The notes under the pieces: generated by a model
The model's database searches: none
What the model was told of the DNA's origin: nothing
Seen by the model: only the letters and a program-made list of their open reading frames with translations
Shown: positions 22,622 to 30,664 of the stretch, one piece after another
Numbering within the stretch: the first letter of the stretch is position 1
Layout: each line of letters opens with the position of its first letter
Made by a program: the position numbers and the translations under genes
From: Bacteroidales bacterium
GTDB lineage: Bacteria > Bacteroidota > Bacteroidia > Bacteroidales > Paludibacteraceae
NCBI GenBank assembly: GCA_022783865.1
Contig: JALFYY010000028.1
Span: 1-57,168 of the forward strand
Length of the DNA stretch: 57,168 nucleotides
Direction: 5' to 3'

Positions 22622-23390
22622 TTTTTCTACCAAAGACTGACAAAGACGATCAGTAGCCCTTTCTCTTGCCGTATATTTGCAGTGGATTAAAAATACACTG
22701 CTAAACTGCAATAAACTGCAAAAATCGCCTTAAACTGCAATAAACGGAAAGTACCCTTTTCTGTCGCCGTATCTTTGCAGTGTTTTTGGAGTAACTGCAC
22801 TGTTAATCAGCAATAATCCGCAACAATAGCCTTAATCCGCAATTAAACGGAAAGTACGCTTTTCTGTTGCCGTATCTTTGCATTGTGTTTGGAGCGTGTA
22901 ACAGGAAGAAAACTGAAGGAAACTGAAGAAAACTGAAATATCAGGAAAAATCCCGAAGGAAACTGAAGGAAACGACAGAAAACTGAAGATGTCGTTTTCT
23001 GCTGCCGTATTTTTGCACCGGGAAATGGACAATGCAAAAACGAACAAAAAGCGAACAGTTGTTCTTGGAAATTGCTCTGTTTCCACCGTATCTTTGCAAT
23101 GCGAAATCGAAGTGTCGATGGCAATGCAAACCGAGCTCCAGCCTATGGGCTGCTAATTCATCCGCTATGAGGTAGGTGCTTTCTTCATAGAGATGCTACT
23201 TTCGTCGTGAGACGAGAGAAAAAGCACGATGATCTTTGACGTACTTGTAACGCACTTCGGGACTGACCGTCCTCTACTACGTTCGGACGTTTTACCCTTC
23301 GTAGTTACTGCGTATTTCGTGGCGCAAACATTCCGCTGTGCTCCATTAGTTTACGCCCCGAGGTTGTTTTTGTTTCGCCCTACGTAGCGG
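22622..23390 (+). repeat. Modular non-coding repeat, left copy (promoter ladder plus conserved blocks)
   Basis: The stretch carries five -7-type boxes in one direction at 22672 (TATATTTG), 22770, 22873 (TATCTTTG), 23008 (TATTTTTG) and 23089 (TATCTTTG), each within GCCGTAT.TTTGCA or a close variant. The first units are separated by CTGCAATAA words and AAACGGAAAGTA boxes. A block at about 23097-23245 and one 124-base unit at about 23258-23383 follow. The reverse complement of the whole arrangement recurs at 56107-56782, with the second and third units absent there. The promoters point right, toward nadC. ORFs in this region are not coding-like. Confidence 0.82.
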
Positions 23391-23420
23391 AACGCCACCG
23401 CTACCGCTAAGGCGTTTTAT
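23391..23420 (+). terminator. Hairpin at the end of the left repeat copy
   Basis: AACGCC (23391-23396) pairs with GGCGTT (23411-23416), followed by TTAT. It stands where the two repeat copies diverge and could end transcripts from the promoter ladder. The rest of the way to 23602 shows nothing recognisable. Confidence 0.4.
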
Positions 23421-23602
23421 ACTCCGGGGGTTGCTGCACATCCGTTTCGCCAACAAGTTTACGAAACGATTACCATGCGGATTAACATACATGTGTATAA
23501 CAGGACAGCCATATTGGGCAAATGATTGAATCTCGGAGTACAATGAAAGGCATTGGCTGCAATTTCTTGCGCAAAAACTGCTGATTATTCATATTTTCTT
23601 TG

Positions 23603-23610
23603 TATCTTTG
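23603..23610 (+). promoter_or_regulatory. -7 element of the nadC promoter
   Basis: TATCTTTG, preceded by AT-rich sequence, lies 130 bases before the nadC ATG. The leader between them contains repeated CAACTA/ACAACT words (about 23680-23735). Confidence 0.6.
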
Positions 23611-23739
23611 CAAGCGGTAAAACAGGCGTTAGTTTATTATGTTGAGAAAATGAATAATGAAGAGATGAACAACTACTCGACTACACAACTCAACAACTAC
23701 ACAACGCACATCCAAACGACTAAACAACTGAACATCAAT

Positions 23740-24585
23740 ATGAATACAGAAGATTTGAACAAACTGATTGACTTGTGGTTTAGCGAAGACATCGGAGACG
23801 GTGACCACACCTCTCTGAGTTGTATCCCTCAGGAAGCGACAGGATGCAGTCAGTTGATAATCAAAGAAGACGGTATATTGGCAGGCGTGGAAGTAGCAAA
23901 AGCCATCTGCCACCGTTTCGACCCCGAACTGCGTATGGAAATTTTCCTCACCGACGGCACTGCCGTCAAGAAAGGCGACATCGCTTTCAAGGTGTACGGC
24001 AAGATTCTTTCGCTGCTGCAAGTGGAACGCACCATGCTCAACATCATGCAACGAATGAGCGGCATCGCCACCACGACCCACCGCTATGTGCAACTATTGA
24101 AGGGAACACATACGCGCGTACTCGACACCCGCAAGACCACTCCCGGACTCCGTCTGTTGGAGAAAGAAGCGGTACACATCGGAGGCGGCACCAACCACCG
24201 TATAGGGCTGTTTGACATGATTCTGCTCAAAGACAACCATGTGGATTTTGCAGGAGGCATCCCGAATGCCATCAATCGTGCCAAAGACTATTGCGCCGCC
24301 AAAGGCAAAGACCTGAAAATAGAAATAGAGGTACGGAACTTCGACGAGATACGCCAAGTGATGGAAACCGGCGGCGTGGACCGCATCATGCTCGACAACT
24401 TCTCACCTGCCGACACCCGCAAGGCGGTAGAAATGATCGGCGGACGCTATGAAACGGAATCGTCGGGCGGCATCACCATAGAAACGTTGCGCGACTATGC
24501 CGAATGCGGTGTGGACTTCATCTCGGTAGGCGCACTGACGCACTCGGTGAAGAGTCTTGACATGAGTTTCAAAGCTGTGAAATGA
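23740..24585 (+). CDS. nadC: Nicotinate-nucleotide pyrophosphorylase (carboxylating)
   Basis: 281 residues. NadC condenses quinolinate with PRPP to nicotinate mononucleotide in de novo NAD synthesis. Family blocks are present: E-D-I-G-D-G-D-H-T-S near the N-terminus, M-Q-R-M-S-G-I-A-T, the active-site R-K-T-T-P-G-L-R, H-I-G-G-G-T-N-H-R, L-L-K-D-N-H, E-I-E-V-R-N-F, M-L-D-N-F and S-S-G-G-I. The start at 23740 fits the family length; the frame stays open 44 codons upstream, but that part is a low-complexity leader rich in N, T and Q codons. It is first of a same-strand series (aminopeptidase, argS, dapF, dapL) but separated from the next gene by 132 bases. nadA and nadB are not in the window. 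Confidence 0.96.
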   Translation: MNTEDLNKLIDLWFSEDIGDGDHTSLSCIPQEATGCSQLIIKEDGILAGVEVAKAICHRFDPELRMEIFLTDGTAVKKGDIAFKVYGKILSLLQVERTMLNIMQRMSGIATTTHRYVQLLKGTHTRVLDTRKTTPGLRLLEKEAVHIGGGTNHRIGLFDMILLKDNHVDFAGGIPNAINRAKDYCAAKGKDLKIEIEVRNFDEIRQVMETGGVDRIMLDNFSPADTRKAVEMIGGRYETESSGGITIETLRDYAECGVDFISVGALTHSVKSLDMSFKAVK

Positions 24586-24669
24586 GTCTTTTTCTGAAGA
24601 GCTGAGAAATTGAATAACCGAGCGGGCAGAGCAATCAACGGTTTATTAACGGCAATTAGTGGAAAACCC

Positions 24670-24712
24670 AATTGTCAAATTGTCAAATTGTGAAATTGTA
24701 AAATTGTCAAAT
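24670..24712 (+). repeat. Short tandem repeat in the nadC-aminopeptidase gap
   Basis: Five imperfect copies of an 8-base unit (AATTGTCA, with AATTGTGA and AATTGTAA variants) end a few bases before the aminopeptidase ATG at 24718. Unit-number change would alter only leader length. Confidence 0.85.
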
Positions 24713-24717
24713 AAGAT

Positions 24718-26529
24718 ATGTTAGCAACAATACCCGAGCGCATCGCCGCCCTGCGCCAACTCATGGAACAGGAAGGTTTAAGCGCATATATAGTTCCGGG
24801 GACTGACCCCCACGCTTCCGAATATATGGCGGCACATTGGCAAGAAACAACATGGCTTTCAGGCTTCAAGGGCGAAACCGGCACCGTGGTAGTGACTATG
24901 AACGAGGCTTGGCTCTGGACCGATTCGCGCTATTATCTGCAAGCCGACAAGGAACTGGCAGGCAGCGGCATCGGACTGATGAAAGAGAGCGAACCCGATA
25001 CTCCTACTATCAACCAATGGCTGCAAACAACCTTGCACGCCGGCGAACAAGTAGGCGTGAACCCCGAGATGTTTTCGGTACAGAGTTATGCACATCTGCA
25101 ACAGTCGCTCGGCAGCAAGAAACTGACGCTGAAATCGATAGACCTGATTCGTCCGCTTTGGACGACAGACCGCCCCGCTATACCGGACACACCGCTATAC
25201 GGCTACGACGTGAAATATGCCGGCGAGAGTGTTACCGACAAACTGACACGGATACGCAGTTGCATGCAAGCCGCAGATGCCGATGTATTGGTGACTTCTG
25301 CATTGGACGAGATTGCGTGGCTGCTGAACATACGTGGCACAGACGTGGAATTCAATCCGGTAGTTATCAGTTTTGTCATTGTTAAACAGGAAAGTTGCAC
25401 ACTGTTTGTCTCTCCTGAAAAGGTGACAGACGATGCACGCCGGTACTTAGCCGCACAAAAAATAGACGTGCTAGGTTATGAAGATGTCTATTCCGCTTTG
25501 CACGATTTGAAGAACTGCAATGTACTGTTTGACGGTGCACGCCTGAACCGTGCTTTGTACGAGGCTATTCCCGACAACTGCCAAAAGACTGACCGTCAGT
25601 CACCTATTTTGCTTCTCAAGAGCAGGAAAAACCCCATCGAATTGGAGGGAGAACGTATCGCCATGCAACGTGACGCCGTGGCATTGACCCGCTTCTTCAT
25701 CTGGCTGGAACAAACTGCAGGCAAGGAACCGCTGACGGAATACGACCTGATGCGCAAGTTGCACACTTTCCGCACACAAGGAGAAAACTTTGTGGAAGAG
25801 AGTTTCGAGACTATTGCCGGCTGGCAAGGCAACGGTGCCATTGTACACTATCAAGCCACCGCAACCGACTGCGCCGCCATAGACGGCAACGGACTGCTGC
25901 TGCTCGACTCGGGAGGGCAATATCTGGAAGGAACAACCGACATCACACGTACGGTGTGGGTGGGCGAAATTCCTGCAGAAGGTACTCCTGAAAGAGAGCG
26001 ATTTGAGCGCATCAGACACGATTTCACGCTCGTACTGAAAGGACATATCGCACTGGCTTGCGCCCGTTTCCCACGCGGCACCAGAGGCAACCAATTGGAT
26101 ATTCTTGCCCGTCAGTTCCTGTGGCAAGAGGGGTTGAGCTACGGACACGGGACAGGACACGGTGTAGGGCATTTCCTGGGCTGCCACGAAGGGCCGCAGA
26201 ACATCCGAACCGACAACAACCCTACTCCATTGGAGACGGGTATGATATGTTCGGACGAGCCGGGTATCTACCGTGCCGGACAATACGGTATCCGCACAGA
26301 GAATCTCATCACCGTAGTGCCAGGAGGCAGCAGCGAGTTCGGCGATTTCCTGCAATGGGAAGTGCTGACACTTTGCTATTACGACACACGCCTGATAGAA
26401 ATGCCGCTACTTACCGCGCAAGAAAAAGAGTGGATAAACGCTTATCACAAGCGTGTAGCCGAAACCGTCTGTCCGCTCCTCACGGCAGAAGAAGCACAAT
26501 GGCTACAAAAGAAATGCGAAACGATTTAA
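24718..26529 (+). CDS. Xaa-Pro aminopeptidase (M24B, aminopeptidase P family)
   Basis: 603 residues, the length of the long (eukaryote-like) aminopeptidase P with two non-catalytic creatinase-type domains before the catalytic one. The pita-bread metal ligands are recognisable: D in L-L-L-L-D-S-G-G, D in G-T-T-D-I-T-R-T, H in G-H-G-V-G-H-F-L-G, E in S-D-E-P-G-I-Y and E in I-R-T-E-N-L. It removes an N-terminal residue preceding proline and should be cytosolic, because no signal peptide is present. The start M-L-A-T-I-P-E-R-I matches the family. argS follows after 11 bases, so the two are probably co-transcribed. Confidence 0.94.
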   Translation: MLATIPERIAALRQLMEQEGLSAYIVPGTDPHASEYMAAHWQETTWLSGFKGETGTVVVTMNEAWLWTDSRYYLQADKELAGSGIGLMKESEPDTPTINQWLQTTLHAGEQVGVNPEMFSVQSYAHLQQSLGSKKLTLKSIDLIRPLWTTDRPAIPDTPLYGYDVKYAGESVTDKLTRIRSCMQAADADVLVTSALDEIAWLLNIRGTDVEFNPVVISFVIVKQESCTLFVSPEKVTDDARRYLAAQKIDVLGYEDVYSALHDLKNCNVLFDGARLNRALYEAIPDNCQKTDRQSPILLLKSRKNPIELEGERIAMQRDAVALTRFFIWLEQTAGKEPLTEYDLMRKLHTFRTQGENFVEESFETIAGWQGNGAIVHYQATATDCAAIDGNGLLLLDSGGQYLEGTTDITRTVWVGEIPAEGTPERERFERIRHDFTLVLKGHIALACARFPRGTRGNQLDILARQFLWQEGLSYGHGTGHGVGHFLGCHEGPQNIRTDNNPTPLETGMICSDEPGIYRAGQYGIRTENLITVVPGGSSEFGDFLQWEVLTLCYYDTRLIEMPLLTAQEKEWINAYHKRVAETVCPLLTAEEAQWLQKKCETI

Positions 26530-26540
26530 CATCCAACACT

Positions 26541-28328
26541 ATGTCAATCGAACAAACACTTACACAACACGTAAAAGAAGCAGTACGCAACCTCTACGGA
26601 ACAGAGGTAAACGACAACCTCATACAGATACAGAAAACCAAGAAAGAGTTCGAAGGCAACCTCACTTTGGTAGTATTCCCTTTCGTAAAACTTGCCCGTA
26701 AAGTCCCCGAACAGGTAGGAACGGAGATAGGCGACTATCTGCAAGCGCACGCACCGGAGATTGAAAAATACAATGTAGTGAAAGGATTCCTGAACCTCAG
26801 TATCTCTTCCGCCTATTGGGTGGAACAGCTGCGCGAGATTTTGGCAAACGACAACTACGGTATCCGGCAAGCCGATGCTAATGCACCACTGATGATGGTG
26901 GAATATTCGTCGCCTAACACCAACAAACCGTTGCACTTGGGCCATGTGCGCAACAACCTGCTCGGTTATTCGATAGCCCGTATTCAGGAAGCCAACGGAT
27001 GGAAGGTTGTGAAGACCAATATCGTCAACGACCGTGGTATTCACATCTGCAAATCGATGTTGGCATGGAAGCTCTTCGGCAATGGCGAAACACCTGCTTC
27101 GTCGGGCAAAAAAGGCGACCACCTGGTGGGCGACTACTATGTGCGGTTCGACAAGGAATACAGGGCACAAGTGGCAGAACTCACAGAGAAAGGTATGGAC
27201 GAAGAGACCGCCAAGAAAGAGGCTCCTCTCATGCAAGAAGCGCAAGCCATGTTGCTCAAATGGGAGCAAGGCGACCCTGAGGTACGTGCACTTTGGGCAG
27301 AAATGAACCAATGGGTGTATGCCGGGTTCGACGAGACCTACCGCCGTATGGGCGTGTCGTTCGACAAGATTTACTACGAATCGAACACCTATTTGGAAGG
27401 CAAAAAAGAAGTGGAGCGCGGTTTGCAGGAGGGAATCTTCTTCCGCAAAGAGAACGGCAGTGTATGGGCAGACCTGACCAACGACGGTTTGGACGAGAAA
27501 CTGCTCCTGCGTGCCGACGGCACATCGGTGTATATGACACAAGACATCGGTACCGCCAAACTGCGTTATACGGACTACCCCATCGACAAGATGGTATATG
27601 TGGTGGGCAACGAGCAAGAATACCACTTCAAGGTACTTTCTATCCTGCTTGACCGGTTAGGATTCAAGTTCGGGAAAGACCTCGTGCACTTCTCCTACGG
27701 TATGGTGGAACTGCCCAACGGCAAGATGAAAAGCCGTGAAGGTACAGTGGTGGATGCCGACGACCTGATGGACCAAATGATAATCGACGCCAAAGCCGTA
27801 AGCGAAGACAAAGTACTGAAACTCACCGATATCACAGCGGAAGAGCAACACGAAATAGCCCGCAAAGTAGGTTTGGGAGCACTCAAGTACTTTATTCTGA
27901 AAGTGGACCCGCGCAAGAACATGCTCTTCAACCCCGAAGAATCCATCGACTTCAACGGCAATACAGGTCCGTTTATCCAATACACTTATGCCCGCATACA
28001 ATCGCTGTTGCGCAAAGCAGGGACTATAGAAGCAGGCATCGACAGCACGGCACTGCCAATCAATCAAAAAGAAACAGAGTTGATACAACACCTGACAGAA
28101 TTCCCCGCAATAGTGAAGCAGGCGGGCGACGAGTTCTCTCCTGCCGTGATAGCCAACTACATCTATGATATAGTGAAAGAATACAACCAGTTCTATCACG
28201 ACTGCAGCATTTTAAGCGAAAAAGAGCCGGCTGTCTGCAATTTCCGTCTGGCACTGTCGGTATGTGTGGGCAAAGTAATAAATACGGGAATGTCGCTGTT
28301 GGGCATAGAAATGCCTGACAGAATGTAA
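26541..28328 (+). CDS. argS: Arginyl-tRNA synthetase
   Basis: 595 residues. This class I synthetase shows the N-terminal Add-1 domain, the HIGH-type motif in S-P-N-T-N-K-P-L-H-L-G-H-V-R, the KMSKS counterpart G-K-M-K-S-R-E-G, and a C-terminal helical anticodon domain ending L-G-I-E-M-P-D-R-M. It charges tRNA-Arg. The ATG at 26541 is chosen because the family N-terminus begins there (M-S-I-E-Q-T-L); the frame is open 161 codons upstream but runs through the 3' part of the aminopeptidase gene in another frame. dapF follows after 23 bases. Confidence 0.97.
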   Translation: MSIEQTLTQHVKEAVRNLYGTEVNDNLIQIQKTKKEFEGNLTLVVFPFVKLARKVPEQVGTEIGDYLQAHAPEIEKYNVVKGFLNLSISSAYWVEQLREILANDNYGIRQADANAPLMMVEYSSPNTNKPLHLGHVRNNLLGYSIARIQEANGWKVVKTNIVNDRGIHICKSMLAWKLFGNGETPASSGKKGDHLVGDYYVRFDKEYRAQVAELTEKGMDEETAKKEAPLMQEAQAMLLKWEQGDPEVRALWAEMNQWVYAGFDETYRRMGVSFDKIYYESNTYLEGKKEVERGLQEGIFFRKENGSVWADLTNDGLDEKLLLRADGTSVYMTQDIGTAKLRYTDYPIDKMVYVVGNEQEYHFKVLSILLDRLGFKFGKDLVHFSYGMVELPNGKMKSREGTVVDADDLMDQMIIDAKAVSEDKVLKLTDITAEEQHEIARKVGLGALKYFILKVDPRKNMLFNPEESIDFNGNTGPFIQYTYARIQSLLRKAGTIEAGIDSTALPINQKETELIQHLTEFPAIVKQAGDEFSPAVIANYIYDIVKEYNQFYHDCSILSEKEPAVCNFRLALSVCVGKVINTGMSLLGIEMPDRM

Positions 28329-28351
28329 GGAACACAATACCGCTTGTCAGA

Positions 28352-29194
28352 ATGAACCTCCCCTTCAGCAAAATGCAGGGCACAGGCAACGATTACATCT
28401 ATATCAATGCCTTTGAGTACACACTCAGCAACCCTGCCGATTTGGCTGTCAAATTGAGCGACAGGCATTTTGGTATAGGTGCAGACGGACTTGTACTGAT
28501 AATGCCTTCCCGCACTTGCGATTTGCGTATGCGTATGTTTAACTCCGATGGCAGCGAAGCACAGATGTGCGGCAATGCGTCACGTTGTGTGGGCAAATAT
28601 GCCTACGAACATGGTTTGGTCTGCAAGACCGATATCTCGTTGGAAACGCTTGCCGGAGCAAAACAACTGCATTTGCACCTCGATGAAGACAACAAGGTAA
28701 AAGAAGTCACCGTTGATATGGGGGAACCCCGCCTGACACCTGAATCACTTCCTGTTTTACTCACACAGGAACAAATGATTGATTACCGGATACGTGCTTT
28801 AGAGTTTCAGGGCAACATGACGTGCGTGAGTATGGGCAATCCGCATGCCGTATTCTTCGTGGACCACCTTGCAGACATTGACATCCCGGCTATCGGCAAG
28901 TTATTGGAATGCCACCCGTTATTTCCCGAACATACCAATGTGGAGTTTGCCCAAGTACTCGGCAACAACGATATCCGTATGCGTGTTTGGGAGCGCGGAA
29001 CAGGAGAAACACTTGCCTGCGGTACGGGGGCTTGTGCCACTTTGGTGGCAGCCGTACTCAACCATCGGACCCAAGCAGAAGCCCGTGTGCATTGCTTAGG
29101 CGGCACACTGCATGTCCGTTGGGACAAAAACAACAACCATGTTTACCTGACCGGTCCGGCAGCATATACATTCGAAGGCACCGTACAAATATGA
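28352..29194 (+). CDS. dapF: Diaminopimelate epimerase
   Basis: 280 residues. It converts LL- to meso-diaminopimelate for peptidoglycan and lysine. The two catalytic cysteines are seen at C73 (A-Q-M-C-G-N-A) and C223 (L-A-C-G-T-G-A-C), and the N-terminal K-M-Q-G-T-G-N-D-Y is typical. The stop overlaps the dapL start (ATGA at 29191-29194), so the two consecutive pathway enzymes are translationally coupled. Confidence 0.97.
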   Translation: MNLPFSKMQGTGNDYIYINAFEYTLSNPADLAVKLSDRHFGIGADGLVLIMPSRTCDLRMRMFNSDGSEAQMCGNASRCVGKYAYEHGLVCKTDISLETLAGAKQLHLHLDEDNKVKEVTVDMGEPRLTPESLPVLLTQEQMIDYRIRALEFQGNMTCVSMGNPHAVFFVDHLADIDIPAIGKLLECHPLFPEHTNVEFAQVLGNNDIRMRVWERGTGETLACGTGACATLVAAVLNHRTQAEARVHCLGGTLHVRWDKNNNHVYLTGPAAYTFEGTVQI

Positions 29195-30414
29195 ACATCA
29201 ACAACAATTTCCTCCGGCTGCAGCAAAACTACCTCTTCACAGAGGTGGTCAATCGTGCCAAAGCCTTTGCGAAAGCACATCCTAACAATCAACTCATACG
29301 GCTCGGTGTAGGCGATGTGACCCGCCCGTTGCCTCCCGTCATCATCAATGCAATGCACCGTGCAGTGGACGAAGAAGCGGACAGCCGTACTTTTCGCGGT
29401 TACGGTCCGGAACAAGGTTACGCTTTCTTGCGCAATGCCATCATCCACAACGATTATGAACCACTCGGCATACAGTTTACGCCCGACGAAATCTTCATCT
29501 CCGATGGTGCAGGCAGCGATTTGGGCAATCTGAGTGACATACTCGGTACCGACAACCGCATTGCCATACAAGACCCCGTTTATCCCGCCTATATCGATAC
29601 GAACGTAATGGCAGGACGCACCGGCTACTTCCATGACGGACGATGGAGCGACATCATTTATCTGCCCTGCACGGCAGAAAACGGGTTTTGTCCCGACCTG
29701 CCCAAAGAGCATGCAGACATCATCTGGCTCTGCTATCCGAACAACCCGACCGGCACTGCACTCACACGGGAGCAGTTGCAGCGTTGGGTGAGATACGCAC
29801 AAGAAAAGCAGTCGCTTATCATCTTCGATTCCGCCTACGAAGCATTTATACAAAACGACAATATTCCCCACTCTATCTACGAAACAGAGGGAGCGAAAGA
29901 AGTAGCTATCGAGATACGCAGCTACAGCAAAACCGCCGGCTTTACCGGTATCCGATGCGGCTATACGGTAGTGCCCAAAGAATTGTACGGACGCAACAAC
30001 CAAGGAGGAAAGACATCGCTCAATACCCTATGGACACGACGCCAATGCACCAAATACAACGGTACTTCCTATATCTCGCAACGTGCAGCCGAAGCCATCT
30101 ATACAGAGCAAGGGAAGCAGGAAACACGCGCCAACATACAATACTATATGCAAAATGCCCGCCTTATCCGCCGGCAATTGCAAACAGCAGGTTATGAGGT
30201 ATATGGCGGAGAACATGCACCTTATATCTGGCTGCGAACGCCGGGCAATATGTCTTCATGGGACTTCTTCGACCTGCTGCTCAACCGTTGCGAAGTAGTA
30301 GCGACACCCGGGGTAGGTTTCGGTCCGAGCGGAGAAAATTACCTGCGTCTGACCGCCTTCGGCACGCACGAAGACACCCAAGAAGCCCTGCAGCGCATCA
30401 AAGAAAGGCTATAA
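29191..30414 (+). CDS. dapL: LL-diaminopimelate aminotransferase
   Basis: 407 residues, fold-type I PLP enzyme. It makes LL-diaminopimelate from tetrahydrodipicolinate in one step, bypassing the acylated route. Seen: L-G-V-G-D-V-T-R-P-L near the N-terminus, Y-P-N-N-P-T-G-T, F-D-S-A-Y-E-A-F, the PLP lysine K247 in S-Y-S-K-T-A-G-F-T-G, and the C-terminal G-P-S-G-E-N-Y-L-R-L-T-A-F. The start at 29191 overlaps the dapF stop; the frame is open 94 codons upstream inside dapF but that part is out-of-frame dapF sequence. The product is passed directly to DapF, which fits the coupling. Confidence 0.97.
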   Translation: MNINNNFLRLQQNYLFTEVVNRAKAFAKAHPNNQLIRLGVGDVTRPLPPVIINAMHRAVDEEADSRTFRGYGPEQGYAFLRNAIIHNDYEPLGIQFTPDEIFISDGAGSDLGNLSDILGTDNRIAIQDPVYPAYIDTNVMAGRTGYFHDGRWSDIIYLPCTAENGFCPDLPKEHADIIWLCYPNNPTGTALTREQLQRWVRYAQEKQSLIIFDSAYEAFIQNDNIPHSIYETEGAKEVAIEIRSYSKTAGFTGIRCGYTVVPKELYGRNNQGGKTSLNTLWTRRQCTKYNGTSYISQRAAEAIYTEQGKQETRANIQYYMQNARLIRRQLQTAGYEVYGGEHAPYIWLRTPGNMSSWDFFDLLLNRCEVVATPGVGFGPSGENYLRLTAFGTHEDTQEALQRIKERL

Positions 30415-30581
30415 GCCGAAGTGTCCAAGCGACATACAACATAGCTTCTCCATCGCTTTGCACAACCCGCATATAACCCTTGTACAATCCTTGCACGAAC
30501 CCTCACTCGAAAGGTAGCAGCAAGGAAGACGGCAAGATTTCAGAAGGACTCAATCAAGACTTCAACAGGATATTTGCAAGC

Positions 30582-30620
30582 ATACAAAATACGGAGCCGA
30601 ATCCCGACTCCGTATTGTAT
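30582..30620. terminator. Bidirectional terminator between convergent genes
   Basis: AATACGGAG (30588-30596) pairs with CTCCGTATT (30608-30616), extended by ATAC/GTAT arms. It separates dapL from the convergent gene ending at 30665. The rest of 30415-30581 contains only short iterated words (CCTTGCACGAACC, CCTTGTACAATCC). Confidence 0.75.
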
Positions 30621-30664
30621 TCGCTATAGAATATCTATTCTATATGAAATGTATGTCCGCAAAA

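Noticed and set aside
22622..23390. CRISPR array
   Set aside because: Repeats are irregular in length and spacing, spacers are themselves related, and no cas gene is present; the shared piece is a promoter box.
25600..26355. 251-codon minus-strand ORF
   Set aside because: Antisense to the metal-ligand region of the Xaa-Pro aminopeptidase; no independent support.
26058..26540. 161-codon upstream extension of argS
   Set aside because: It runs through the aminopeptidase gene in another frame; the ArgRS family N-terminus begins at 26541.
28909..29190. 94-codon upstream extension of dapL
   Set aside because: It overlaps the conserved C-terminal half of dapF; the family start is at the ATGA overlap.
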